DNA of 64,000 bases, taken from positions 165,328-229,327 of the forward strand of contig NZ_JQAK01000004.1 of the NCBI RefSeq assembly GCF_000757605.1. Direction: 5' to 3'. The notes beneath the pieces were generated by a model, which was not told the origin of the DNA, did no database searches, and saw nothing but the letters and a program-made list of their open reading frames with translations. Shown here piece by piece: positions 38,501-47,219 of this stretch. Position 1 is the first letter of the stretch; each line of letters starts with the position of its first letter. The stretch comes from Candidatus Paracaedibacter symbiosus (GTDB lineage Bacteria > Pseudomonadota > Alphaproteobacteria > Paracaedibacterales > Paracaedibacteraceae). The translations under genes were made by a program, and so were the position numbers.

Positions 38501-38978
38501 GGAAAATCTGGTGCCTCTTGATCTTGAATGGTCCCCCCAAATTAATGTTGGGACCTCCGTCATGATTCCAGAAGCTTACGTGGCTGACTTGAATCTGAGG
38601 CTCAATCTGTATCGTCGTATTGCCGGTCTTGAAACACGCGCGGAGATTGATGCGTTTGCCTCAGAAATGATCGACCGTTTTGGTAAACTGCCGCAAGAAG
38701 TAAAAAACCTGTTTGAGATTATTGAGATTAAATCATTGTGCCGCAAAGCGCGTATTGAAAAACTTGATGTAGGGCCGAAGGGGGTCTTGATTGCGTTTCG
38801 CGATAATACCTTTCCTAATCCCACAGGCTTACTTAGTTATTTGAGCAATCCGAAAATGGCTGCAAAACTAAGACCAGATCATAAGGTTTTCTTTGCTCGC
38901 GAATGGCCATCCACTGAGCAACGGGCCAAAAGCACCAAAATGATTTGTGCCAATTTAGCTAAATTAATCGATAGTTGA
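35550..38978 (+). CDS. mfd: Transcription-repair coupling factor Mfd
   Basis: It removes stalled RNA polymerase from DNA lesions and recruits UvrA. The 1142-residue length is complete. The UvrB-homology region covers about 1-350, the RNA polymerase-interaction (CarD-like) domain starts near LSSGDLVVHQDHGIGRYQG, and the translocase has Walker A CGDVGFGKTE, the DEEQ box IIDEEQHFGVKQ and motif VI QLRGRVGRS. The C-terminal TRCF domain follows. It overlaps sdhE and is probably co-transcribed with it. Confidence 0.98.
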   Translation: MNNNNLLTGVADGFEPFIIQQWWLTQKRNIVFLAHTEEKAERAYAQLKLLMPAAEILFFPAWDCLPYDRVSPSSDVVTTRLLTLQTLISASTKPAIVVTSVNAFLQKLPPKQALQQQSMTLAVGESLNRDNFINFLMEKGYHRSDTVRDIAEFAVRGDIIDLFPIGVEAPIRIDLFDDEIERLRYFNPASQTTIGTTERIQLQPVSEVVLTPASISNFRTAYRELLGTKFGGLRGTEPKNIPLYEAISGGRRYAGMEHWLPLFFEETQTLLDYIDTPDLLVDFHAADAVHRRLELVQDYYLARAHTIPGDKSPGYHPVPPEYLYLTAADWEEYLKQPTTYQTTPFSEARGLDYGCRVAPDFTAARQQGKVFDELQQLLHNRHHKQIILSSLTDGSRDRFHNLLAEHELDLFEPLESWPTPEVATSLITFPMEKGFETPEFLLLTEQDLFGEKLVRVQKAKKARKFLLETTDLSSGDLVVHQDHGIGRYQGLQTIEINGALHDCLCLMYEGNDKLFLPVENIEVVSRYGSDDSIAQLDKLGSAAWQNRKARVKKRIREIADYLIKLAAERSLREGVLLEASANDYDRFCARFPYPETDDQLRAIEETLNDMTSGKPMDRLVCGDVGFGKTEVALRAAFVAAAAGKQVAIVTPTTLLCRQHFKTFKERFEDFPIRIEQLSRFVPAKQASQIRADLAEGKVDIVIATHTLFSEKIKFAGLGLLIIDEEQHFGVKQKEKLKSLQKDVHVLTLTATPIPRTLQLALTGVREMSLIATPPVDRHAVRTFVMPYDGLTLREAILREYYRGGQIFYVCPRLEELNKLYLELKQLVPEIKIVMAHGQMPATQLENVMTEFYDRHYHLLLSTNIVESGIDIATANTLIIHRADLFGLAQLYQLRGRVGRSNIQGYAYLTLPPTQQLSSNAQKRLEIMQTLDKLGSGFTLASHDMDIRGTGNIVGEEQSGHIREVGVELYQSLLQEAIMMVRAEQENLVPLDLEWSPQINVGTSVMIPEAYVADLNLRLNLYRRIAGLETRAEIDAFASEMIDRFGKLPQEVKNLFEIIEIKSLCRKARIEKLDVGPKGVLIAFRDNTFPNPTGLLSYLSNPKMAAKLRPDHKVFFAREWPSTEQRAKSTKMICANLAKLIDS

Positions 38979-39003
38979 AATTTCCTTGCTCTCTTCTCAA
39001 GGG

Positions 39004-39044
39004 GTCATCCTAAAGACAACAGCCAGGTTTATAGTTAGGGTGAC
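39004..39044. repeat. Degenerate palindromic repeat after mfd
   Basis: GTCATCCTAA (39004-39013) faces TTAGGGTGAC (39035-39044), an imperfect inverted pair of the same GTCATCC type as the 9234-9318 repeat. It lies between the convergent mfd and DUF2750 genes. Confidence 0.45.
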
Positions 39045-39111
39045 AGCCAAAAAAACCTCTTTAAGGAAGCGTGTTTTCGACAGATAGAGTCGGATACTAA
39101 AACTTACCCCC

Positions 39112-39130
39112 AAAATACCTGAAAAAGCTG
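39112..39130 (+). repeat. Short member of the AAAATACCTGAA repeat group
   Basis: CAAAATACCTGAAAAAGCTG resembles the first half of the repeats at 40319-40361 and 55512-55553. Only about 19 bases align, so the relation is tentative. Confidence 0.35.
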
Positions 39131-39172
39131 TTTTTTGCCCTCTTTCGGTATCTTGGGTAGAATTAAAAGCCC

Positions 39173-39601
39173 TTATCCGTCTATCTCATCTTCTGACTGA
39201 ATTGGCAATTCAACAACTTCACCATTCACTTTCTTAACCAGCATATCCGTTAAATCAAAGGGGGTGAATTCGCGACCAATGCCATCTTTATCCCAGTTAA
39301 GACCAATGGTGCAATGCGCTTCTTCAAGCTGAGGCACAAAATCATTCATGAAATAATCCAAGGTCATTTCCTCTGGATTTGCTTCTTCCCCAGCCCAAGC
39401 TTTCGCAACATCCACATAAGATTTTGTCCACACAGGGACAGCAACTAATGGTTCTTCATTTTCATCAACATATTCTGTTGAGTCTGTTTGCAAACAATTA
39501 TTATCCACTACCAGAACATAAACCATCTCTGTTTCAATGGCCTCTTCAACGAACTTTAGAGAATCTTGGCCAGTTTTTTCATGAGCATTACCATTAGTCA
39601 T
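39173..39601 (-). CDS. DUF2750 family protein
   Basis: A 142-residue acidic soluble protein. The central EEPLVAVPVWTKSYVDVAKAW and the ending with IGLNWDKDGIGREFTP and DLTDML resemble DUF2750, whose function is unknown. No signal peptide or membrane segment is seen. It is convergent with mfd and stands alone. Confidence 0.7.
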   Translation of the reverse strand: MTNGNAHEKTGQDSLKFVEEAIETEMVYVLVVDNNCLQTDSTEYVDENEEPLVAVPVWTKSYVDVAKAWAGEEANPEEMTLDYFMNDFVPQLEEAHCTIGLNWDKDGIGREFTPFDLTDMLVKKVNGEVVELPIQSEDEIDG

Positions 39602-39860
39602 TGACTGTTCTTTCGTATATTAGGTTCTTTTAAACCTTGTCATTGTTTGATAAAATTTCTGTGCAAAGATTACCGCTTTCTGCTTAAAAGAACAAGACAC
39701 TTTGATGTAAAATATGTGGGCTGTGTGAAGGAAAATTGAAAGAAGTTCATTTTGGCTGTTTTTTTGCCTGCCAATTTCCCCAACTTTCTCGTAGCGGGGT
39801 GCACTTTCTTGTGGAAAGAAAAACAACTCCTCCCTAAAGAAGAGCTGTTAGTTTGAGCAT

Positions 39861-40295
39861 TTAGCCCTTAATTGATATAAGTTCAACTTCAAATTTTAGG
39901 GGAGAATTTGGCTTAATAATTGCGCCAGCCCCACGGGATCCATAAGCCATGTCAGCAGGAATGGTAAGAATGCGCTTACCACCAACTTTCATACCAGGAA
40001 TACCTTCATCCCAACCTTTAATCACGCGACCTTGGCCAACGGTAAAGCTGAATGTTTCCCCACGATCTTTTGAGCTATCAAACTTTGTCCCATCTAATAA
40101 TGTTCCTGTATAATGCACTTCTACTGTGTTGCCTTTTTTAGCTTCATCACCAGTGCCAACAACAACGTCTTCGATTTTCAATCCATTTTCCATACTTTTT
40201 ACTCCTTGTGTAGCTTTTTCTTGGTTGACCGGTTGAGTCGCCATTGCTGATGTTAGACATGCCGTCATTAATAACGCAAAAATTGTCTTATTCAT
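39861..40295 (-). CDS. FKBP-type peptidyl-prolyl isomerase, exported
   Basis: A 144-residue periplasmic prolyl isomerase. The signal peptide (IFALLMTACLTSAMA) is cleaved near residue 20. The FKBP domain spans about 38-144: VEVHYTGTLLDGTKFDSS, GQGRVIKGWDEGIPGMKVGG and IPADMAYGSRGAG hold most of the active-site residues. It is complete and alone in its transcription unit. A dispersed repeat lies 24 bases upstream of its start. Confidence 0.95.
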   Translation of the reverse strand: MNKTIFALLMTACLTSAMATQPVNQEKATQGVKSMENGLKIEDVVVGTGDEAKKGNTVEVHYTGTLLDGTKFDSSKDRGETFSFTVGQGRVIKGWDEGIPGMKVGGKRILTIPADMAYGSRGAGAIIKPNSPLKFEVELISIKG

Positions 40296-40318
40296 AAATA
40301 CCTCTCTTAGTTATACCT

Positions 40319-40361
40319 AAAATACGTGAAGAGTTGGAATTATGTCCAGCAGATTTGAGGT
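40319..40361 (+). repeat. Dispersed repeat, copy A
   Basis: From AAAATACGTGAAGA to CAGCAGATTTGAGGT, about three quarters of the positions match 55512-55553. Both copies start with AAAAYACSTGAAGA and end with CAGCAGATTTG. It lies between the divergent FKBP and cytidylyltransferase-like genes. Confidence 0.6.
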
Positions 40362-40536
40362 GACTTTTATTTTCGCGCGACGCGAATAGGAATCACTCTT
40401 TTAGGAGCGTCAAGATAAAAGCGAGCCCAAAGATGCGAAGACAGAACCCGACTTCTTCAGATATATTGGGTATATATATCTTTCACTATTAATGCTATCT
40501 TTTAACGAAAACAAGAGAGTTATTGAAGGAAAAAGA

Positions 40537-40998
40537 GTGGACAACAAAATTTTTAGATACCCCCAAGATCCTCTACCTCCTATTCTGGGCACAAAAGTCC
40601 TTGTTGGCGGGTGTTTTGACTTGCTTCATTATGGCCACTTATCATTCTTTAAAGCAGCAAAAAAACTGGGAGATAATTTAATTATCAGTCTGGAACCAGA
40701 TTTAACTATCCGTCGTTTGAAACAAGCCTCCCCAATTCATACCCAAAACCAACGCGCTGAAATCCTGTCAGAGCTTCTTTGCACCGACTATATCTTGCTG
40801 CTGCCCGAACTTCATAATTATGACGACTATTTGATGCTTGTCAAAACGGTAAAACCAGATTTTTTAGCCGTCACAAAAGGGGACCCTCAAACTGTTAACA
40901 AACAAAAACAAGCCCTTGAAATTGGTGCCCTTGTTATTGAAGTGAATCAGGTGATCGAGGGTCTTTCCAGCAGCCTTATTCGCCGGAACCATTTGTAG
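40537..40998 (+). CDS. Cytidylyltransferase-like nucleotidyltransferase
   Basis: A HxGH-superfamily enzyme, about 153 residues from the GTG at 40537, which has AAGGA upstream; an in-frame ATG at 40492 would give 168. GGCFDLLHYGHLSFF holds the nucleotide-binding HYGH, and the C-terminal IEGLSSSLIRR corresponds to the xxSSTxIxx motif. It resembles RfaE2/glycerol-3-phosphate cytidylyltransferase types that activate a sugar or polyol phosphate; the substrate is not predictable. Its end overlaps the convergent thioesterase gene by 23 bases. Confidence 0.85.
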   Translation: MDNKIFRYPQDPLPPILGTKVLVGGCFDLLHYGHLSFFKAAKKLGDNLIISLEPDLTIRRLKQASPIHTQNQRAEILSELLCTDYILLLPELHNYDDYLMLVKTVKPDFLAVTKGDPQTVNKQKQALEIGALVIEVNQVIEGLSSSLIRRNHL

Positions 40999-41470
40999 GG
41001 ACGCCTATAGGCATGAGAGCGCAAGTCGTTGTCCCAAAAGCATAAAGCTTACCCTGTTCATCATAAAGTTTCCCCTCAGCAGTGGCGATAGTTCTGCCAC
41101 AATGAATCAGCTTACCCTCAGCGCGGATAGCCCCTGTCTTCACGAGCACGGGACGAATGAAATTAACCTTTAATTCTAAAGTGGTAAAAGCTGTACCTGG
41201 CGAGAGCTGTGTTTGGATCGCGCATGCCATCGCGGAATCCAACAAGGTTGAAATATAACCTCCATGAATACAGCCAATCGCATTATAAAACTTTAAATCA
41301 GGCGTGGCAGTAAAAACAGTAAAACCATCACTTAATTCAGTGATAATCATATCCATCGTCTCTGAAAAAGGCGGGCGCGGTAAGTCACCATTTTTAAGTT
41401 TTTGCAAAAAATCCATTCCAGAAAGCTTCAACGCTTCTTCCTTTGATACAACACCTACTGGCGTATTCAT
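40976..41470 (-). CDS. PaaI-type hotdog thioesterase
   Basis: A 164-residue acyl-CoA thioesterase-fold protein. AIGCIHGGYISTLLDSAMA is the HGG catalytic helix motif, and TTLELKVNFIRPV is the following strand. PaaI relatives release free acids from dead-end CoA esters, which would suit a cell that degrades leucine and propionate through CoA thioesters, but the substrate is unknown. Confidence 0.87.
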   Translation of the reverse strand: MNTPVGVVSKEEALKLSGMDFLQKLKNGDLPRPPFSETMDMIITELSDGFTVFTATPDLKFYNAIGCIHGGYISTLLDSAMACAIQTQLSPGTAFTTLELKVNFIRPVLVKTGAIRAEGKLIHCGRTIATAEGKLYDEQGKLYAFGTTTCALMPIGVPTNGSGE

Positions 41471-41629
41471 TGTCTTTATCTCCCCTACTTTAAGTTGAAG
41501 ATATATTGTGTCAAATTCCCTAAAAAAGCCATATATTTATTGAATTACTGCTTTCCACAGCATCTTCTTCTTTCAAGTAAAATCAGTCTCTCATGGCTGC
41601 CAATAAAGAATCCTAGGTTAGTAAAGATT

Positions 41630-41824
41630 ATGGCTAAAATCGTTATCAGAAAAGCTACTATTGAGGACATTGAAGCACTTGCTGAAGGTCACCTTCAATG
41701 CTGGCAAGAAATTTATACGACTCTTTTACCAGCTGAAATTTTAACCAGAAACGCTCGTCTGGGAAAAAAATCATCGGCTTTTGTGCCTGGACGATGGGAG
41801 TTGGTAAAGCTAATATTAATTTAA
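41630..41824 (+). pseudogene. GNAT acetyltransferase remnant
   Basis: The ATG at 41630 opens MAKIVIRKATIEDIEALAEG and LQCWQEIYTTLLPAEIL, the normal start of a GNAT N-acetyltransferase. After residue 40 or so the frame changes: in another frame KIIGFCAWTMGVGKANINLR, the central strand of the fold, can be read. The linking region is too short and the acetyl-CoA motif (Q/RxxGxG/A) is missing, so most of the gene is lost. Confidence 0.65.
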
Positions 41825-41943
41825 GGTAGAAAAATCCAAAAAAATTATCAATGAATGCCATTAAATTTTTCATAAGTTACACAAATAAAAACTTAACATC
41901 TATTTTACCAATACTGTCAATATACTAAAAATTTAACTAATTT

Positions 41944-44093
41944 TTAATTTTCTAATAATTTAAGAGTTTTTGAGACTACTTCAAGTATTTTACTGCCGGG
42001 GGTGAAGATGAGTTTTACACCTGCTTTTATCAGAAATTCATGATCTTGAGGTGGTAAGATTCCGCCACAAATAACTTGGATCTCTGTCGCATTTTGACCT
42101 TGAAGTGTGTTAATGAGGGCAGGAACCAGAGTTTTGTGACCTGCTGCAAGGGAAGAAACGCCCACAAAATGAACGTCATTTTCAATGGCTTGCTTGGCTG
42201 CTTCTTCTGGAGTTAAAAAGAGTGGCGCTAAGTCTACATCAAACCCACAATCCGCAAAAGCTGAAGCAATGATTTTAATGCCCCGATCATGACCATCTTG
42301 CCCCAATTTGACTAAGAGAATCCTGGGTTGACGGCCTTCTTTTGCCGCAAAAGCTGCCACTTGTTCTTGAATGGCTTTAAATTCGTCTTGATGCTGCATT
42401 GCTTTATACCATACTCCTGTGACAGCCTGAAGTGGGGGATGATAACGACCAAAAACCGATTCCATCGCGCTGGAGATCTCTCCCAGGGTTGCTCGATAGC
42501 GCGCAGCCTGAACCGCTGCTTCCAGCAAATTACCTTTTTTTGTTGTCCGGCAATTTGACGTAAATTTTCCAAAGCTTCCCCACACGCAGAAGAATCGCGG
42601 GTTGCTTTAATGATTTCCAGCTGCGTCACCTGAGATTGGCGCACAAAGTCAGTATCAATATCCAAAACCGGTATTTCTGGCTGTGAATCTGCTGCATATT
42701 TATTGACCCCAACGATGATATCTTTTTGCATGTCCCAGCGGATTTGCCGCATTGCTGAAGTTTGTTCAATCTTGACCTTTGGGACGCCAAGCTGAATTGC
42801 TTTTGTCATCCCTCCAAGTTCTTCAACTTCTGCAATTAATTCTTTGGTTGCAATGATTAATTCGTCGGTCAACGACTCGACATAATAACTTCCTCCCAAA
42901 GGATCGATTGCTTTGGTGATATTGGTTTCCTCTGCAATAATTAACTGGGTATGCCGGGCGATTCGGGCGCTTTCTAAAGTGGGAAGTCCAAGGGCTTCAT
43001 CAAAAGCATTGGTATGAAGTGATTGTGTTCCCCCCAACACCGCCGCCATGGCCTCAATAGTGGTGCGAACAATGTTGTTGTGAGGGTCCTGAACAGTGAG
43101 GCTTACTCCTGAGGTTTGACAATGAGTACGCAACATCAAACTTTCAGGCTTTTGGGGGTTAAATTGTTGCATGAGCTCTGCCCACAATGCTCTGGCCGCC
43201 CTTAACTTGGCTACCTCCACAAAAAAATTCATGCCAATGCCGAAAAAGAAGGAAAGTCGCGGGGCAAATTGGTCGATATCCAGCCCAAGAGCCAGGGCTG
43301 TCCGCACATACTCAAGCCCATCAGCCAACGTATAGGCAAGTTCTTGAGCTGCAGTGGCGCCAGCCTCGTGCATATGATAGCCAGAAATAGAAATGGGATT
43401 AAATTTGGGCATCTTTTCGCAAGTATAAGCAATAATTTCACCCACAATGCGCATGCTGGCTTCAGGGGGGTAAATGTAAGTATTGCGAACCAAAAATTCT
43501 TTTAAAATATCGTTCTGCATCGTGCCGGAAAGATCACTTAATGAAAAACCATATTCTTCAGCCGCCACAATATAAAACGCCATGATGGGGATGACAGCGC
43601 CATTCATGGTCATTGAAACACTGATGATATCCAGGGGGATTCCTGAAAAAAGACTTTTCATATCCTCAACAGAATCAATGGCAACACCCGCCTTCCCCAC
43701 ATCTCCAACCACCCGCGGATGGTCAGAGTCATACCCCCGATGGGTCGCCAAATCAAAGGCAACAGAAAGGCCTTTTTGCCCTCCTTTTAAACACTCATGA
43801 AAAAAAGCGTTGGTGGCTTCCGCTGTAGAAAATCCGGCATATTGACGAATCGTCCAGGGGCGCCCCGTATACATTGTCGCGCGCACACCACGTGTGTAAG
43901 GCGAAATTCCCGGAAGGGCACGATTTTGACTCTCAGGTTTCAGATCGCCTAAAGAATAAAGCGGCTTTAAGGTAAATCCGTCGAGAGTCTGCCAATTAAG
44001 TTGCGTGAGGTCTGAGGATTTAGTCTCATTTTTTGCTAACTTTTCCCAAGTTTCCCATGTTTGTGCCATTGCTCCACTCAACTCGTTTTTCAT
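41944..44093 (-). CDS. Methylmalonyl-CoA mutase, one-base frameshift
   Basis: A B12-dependent mutase that makes succinyl-CoA from methylmalonyl-CoA and completes the route started by PccAB. The substrate-binding barrel is in the first 530 residues ([46 protein letters not shown]). The cobalamin domain is in a different frame and has [10 protein letters not shown] with the cobalt-ligand His. The frame breaks in a run of seven A (plus-strand T at 42535-42541); one extra A gives a continuous protein of about 716 residues, normal for the single-subunit type. Both halves are otherwise perfectly conserved, so a sequencing error is more likely than a dead gene. No epimerase gene is seen. Confidence 0.92.
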
Positions 44094-44143
44094 AACTTAT
44101 GATAAGTGTAAAGGGAAAATTATTAAAACGTCTATAAAATCAT

Positions 44144-44172
44144 TTGACATTGATTATGATCGTTATTATTTT
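44144..44172 (+). promoter_or_regulatory. Possible sigma-70 promoter for the Bcr/CflA transporter
   Basis: TTGACA (44144-44149), 17-base spacer, TATTTT (44167-44172), in front of a gene that starts at 44309. The -35 is consensus and the -10 weak; in AT-rich DNA this could be chance. Confidence 0.3.
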
Positions 44173-44308
44173 GCGATTATCAATCCTAGCTAGCAGGCGG
44201 TCATCACCGTCAGTATTTTCCCCCCAAAAAAAATTAAGAGATTGCTTTATCGCATTCACTTGGCGAGATAAATCATCATAATTAAAAATTTTAATATGGA
44301 GCTATACC

Positions 44309-45490
44309 GTGTCTGGTATGTTTTTACCTTTGTTAATTTTATCCCTGGTCGCAGGGTGCATTGAAGTTGATATTTCTGTGCCCGGTTTTCCCGATATGGC
44401 AGCCTATTTCAATGTCTCGGAAAGCATTATCCAATTAACTGTTGCTTACAACTTTTTGGGATTCTGTTTAGCGGCTGTTTTTTATGGTCCATTGTCTGAT
44501 AAATATGGACGTCGCAAATTAATGATCTTTGGGAATGGTTTACTGTTGTTGGGAGCTGGCGCCTGCGTTATCGCCCCCACCATTGACCTTTTATTGCTTG
44601 CTAGATTTATTCAAGGCCTTGGTGCCAGCGCCTCAGCTGTTGTTGTTTCCGCAATTATTGCCGATGTATACAAGGGCCCTAAGATGATCAAGGCACTCAC
44701 AACCATGAATTCAGCGCTCACCATTTTGATGGCAATGGCGCCCGTGGCTGGCGGTTTTATCAACAAAGCTGTCGGTTGGTGGGGCAATTATACTTTGGTA
44801 GCGATGATTTGCGCTATCTCTTGGATCATGGTAATTTTCTTTCTACATGAAACAAAATATGAAAAGTCTGACGCCGGCTTTAAAAAAATTTGGGACGATT
44901 ATAAGAGGCTTTTCAGCAGCTCTCATTTCCTCGCTCATGCCATGGTGCCAACTCTTCTTTATACCTGCTACATTACCTTTGTGACGTGTGCCTCGTTTTT
45001 ATATATTGAAACGTTTGGTCTGTCGATTATTGTCTATGCACTGCACCAAGCGGCTGTGGTTGCGTCCTTCACTGGGATGAATTTATTTTCTAATAAGATT
45101 ATTCAAAAAATCGGTAAAAGTGGGAGCATTTGGGGGGGAATGATACTTTGCATAGTAAGCATTATTACTTTAGTTGCGCTCAGCGTTATTGCGCCCCACT
45201 CACCTTATATGATCACAGGGTTCATGATGATTTATGGGGTTGGTTTTGCCTTAACTTACCCAACGGTTTTTGCTGACTCTTTGGAGATATTTCCCGACGT
45301 TAAAGGAACAGCAGCGTCGGTGATTATGAGTTTACGCACTTTAGCCTGCGCCGGGTTTATTGGCTTGGCGAGTTTCTTTTTTAACGGCGAACCATTGCCC
45401 GTATTTCTTGTCCTCTTAAGCGCTATTAGCTTTGCAGCATTGTGCTGCGGGATAATCTTACAGGCTGACCGCAGAGTTAAAATGAGCTGA
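44309..45490 (+). CDS. Bcr/CflA family multidrug efflux transporter
   Basis: A 393-residue MFS drug:proton antiporter with 12 helices. FYGPLSDKYGRRKLMIFG is the motif A of the family, the helix 1 acidic pair lies in GCIEVDISVPGFPDMA, and ARFIQGLGASASAVV is the helix-4 signature typical of Bcr/CflA. Substrates cannot be set. It is a single gene divergent from the mutase. Confidence 0.9.
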   Translation: MSGMFLPLLILSLVAGCIEVDISVPGFPDMAAYFNVSESIIQLTVAYNFLGFCLAAVFYGPLSDKYGRRKLMIFGNGLLLLGAGACVIAPTIDLLLLARFIQGLGASASAVVVSAIIADVYKGPKMIKALTTMNSALTILMAMAPVAGGFINKAVGWWGNYTLVAMICAISWIMVIFFLHETKYEKSDAGFKKIWDDYKRLFSSSHFLAHAMVPTLLYTCYITFVTCASFLYIETFGLSIIVYALHQAAVVASFTGMNLFSNKIIQKIGKSGSIWGGMILCIVSIITLVALSVIAPHSPYMITGFMMIYGVGFALTYPTVFADSLEIFPDVKGTAASVIMSLRTLACAGFIGLASFFFNGEPLPVFLVLLSAISFAALCCGIILQADRRVKMS

Positions 45491-45505
45491 ACAGTTGACT
45501 ATATT

Positions 45506-45900
45506 TTATAATAAGGGGTGAACGTGCACATTCGGCTCAGGCATCCGAAATTGAGAAATTTGGCTAGGGTCAATCCAGAGTAACCCCGGTTGCCCTTCAA
45601 GCAAAGCTATCTCTCCTTGCCATTTTCTCAAAATAAAAAAGAAAAATCGACATTCTTTTCAGGGAGTTGGTAGGTAAAAAAAGTCAAAGGCTCTAGATCT
45701 TGTAAAGATAAGTCTATACCTAACTCTTCTTTCAATTCGCGCTTTAAGGCCTGAGGCGGTGCTTCACCTAATTCAATTTTGCCGCCAGGAAATTCCCAAT
45801 ATCCCCCCCATTCCTTATCCAAGGGACGTTGAACAATCAAAATCTGGTTGTGAGCATTTTTTAAAATAGCTGCCACGACAAAAATTGTAGTTTCAGACAT
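45506..45900 (-). CDS. mutT: MutT-like NUDIX pyrophosphohydrolase, one-base frameshift
   Basis: A NUDIX hydrolase, probably removing 8-oxo-dGTP. The NUDIX box is complete: GGKIELGEAPPQALKRELKEE followed by LGI. The start is the ATG at 45900 with GGAGG upstream; a longer in-frame ORF to 46008 is read through a palindromic repeat and should be ignored. The frame hits a stop after VDFSFLF in a run of six T (plus-strand A at 45635-45640); one extra T restores LRKWQGEIALLEGQPGLLW and an end at 45506, for about 131 residues, the usual length. A sequencing error is likely. Confidence 0.85.
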
Positions 45901-45922
45901 GATGAATATAAGACCTCCAAAA

Positions 45923-46012
45923 ATTATCATTGCGAGGCGCAAAAGCAGCGCAGCAATTTCCTCAAAGATTATAGAGAAAATTGCCACGGGCCATGCGAGG
46001 CCTCGCAATAAT
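45923..46012. repeat. Palindromic repeat (ATTGCGAGG type)
   Basis: The ends ATTATCATTGCGAGG and CCTCGCAATAAT are inverted complements apart from a 2-base bulge. The interior (GCGCAGCAATTTCCTC facing GAAAATTGCCACGGG) is partly complementary. Repeats with CATTGCGAG ends are frequent in Rickettsiales- and Legionella-like genomes. It fills the gap between the mutT start and the parvulin stop and supplies a false N-terminal extension to the NUDIX frame. Confidence 0.75.
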
Positions 46013-46024
46013 GTGAGAAGTTAA

Positions 46025-47022
46025 CTACTTCTTAGAGTCATCCTTTTTTGTTTCTGGAGCTGGAGCAGCGGAAGGCGCACCAGCAGCTTCTGCAGGCTTA
46101 TCAGCCATTGGCTTACCATCCAAACCAACTTTTTCAACTTTGGCATCGGCTGTCACTTTGTCCAAAACATTTTAGCAAACTTTTGGAAAGTGATTTGCTT
46201 CAATTCTGGTTCGAGCTGTTCAAAAGTTGGTTGTGGTGCGGGAGACTTGTCGTTTACACGAATCACGAAGAACAACTTGTTACCAGCTAATTCAACAGCA
46301 ATTGGCTTAGCAATCAAGGTTGCTTTTGCAGCTTTTGTCACTTCTTTTGCGATATCTGGTGGAAGCGCGTCCATACGGATGTAATCCATATCGCCACCTT
46401 CAACTTCTTTACCACTCTCTTTTGCTTCTTTCAAAGCGGCTTCAAAATTGCTTGACTTCTTCACAGCGTCGATAAACTTCTTCGCATCTGCTTCAGTTTT
46501 AAAGATTGCTTGGCTTAAGCGAACTTGGTCAACTTTTGGCAAAATCTTAATAACTTCATCATAAGCCTTTTTCAGTTCTTCAGTAGTCTGCAACTTGGCA
46601 ACTTCACGTTCCAAGAACGTCTTTTGCAACATCGCTTCTTGACATTCAGCAATACGGCGGGCAACTTCTGCATCTTTTTCAAGACCTTGGTTCTTTGCTT
46701 TCGCTGTGATGATTGCCAAGTTAATGGCATTTTGCAGCAATGGTTCGTAGATTTCTTTAATCGGCGCACCTTGAATATTGGCAGGCAATGATTTTAATTG
46801 TTCTTTCAGCTGGCCAAAGGTAATTTCCACGTTTTTACCATCAATAGTAACCTTCGCGACGACAGTTGCATCGTTAATGGCAATAGGTGCATCCGCTGGT
46901 TTTGCCGCCTCAGTTGTTGCTTTTGCATCTTTATCAGCTGCTTTCTCAGCAATTGCGGAAGCTGGGAGAACCGCAGTTAGAGCCAATAAAAGCCCTAATT
47001 TTTTGGAAAAACTTGCTATCAT
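46025..47022 (-). CDS. Parvulin-type peptidyl-prolyl isomerase, exported, one-base frameshift
   Basis: A periplasmic SurA/PpiC-like folding factor. The signal peptide starts at the ATG at 47022 (MIASFSKKLGLLLALTA, cleavage after AIA). A helical N-terminal chaperone region is followed by the parvulin domain (VRLSQAIFKTEADAKKF, GGDMDYIRMDALPPDIAK, LFFVIRVNDK). The frame stops after KFAKMFWTK; adding one A to the run at 46170-46173 restores KFAKNVLDKVTADAKVEKVG and a lysine/alanine-rich tail ending at 46025. The restored length is about 332 residues. It is divergent from secA. Confidence 0.87.
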
Positions 47023-47219
47023 AAAACTTAGTCCCTTAAAAAAAGAATGTCCCACAATCTGGTTTTTTACCCAAATCGTTGTTTCTTTTTTAAAATAGAT
47101 TTAAAGTATACGCAATACGTGAAGTTATTGACATTTTAGATTAAGATAACAATAAAGAGATAAATGAAGTCGCTATGGGCCTAAACATCAAGGGTGTCCG
47201 TAGTTTTTGAGGCAGGAAT

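Noticed and set aside
41944-44093. Two-gene methylmalonyl-CoA mutase (large and small subunits)
   Set aside because: The two frames overlap and align to one continuous single-chain mutase; the break is a one-base slip, not a subunit boundary.
45901-46008. N-terminal membrane-like extension of the NUDIX protein
   Set aside because: It is the translation of a palindromic repeat; the internal ATG has GGAGG and starts at the conserved domain.
47130-47170. Consensus promoter TTGACA before secA
   Set aside because: A perfect -35 is visible, but no acceptable -10 lies 16-18 bases downstream.
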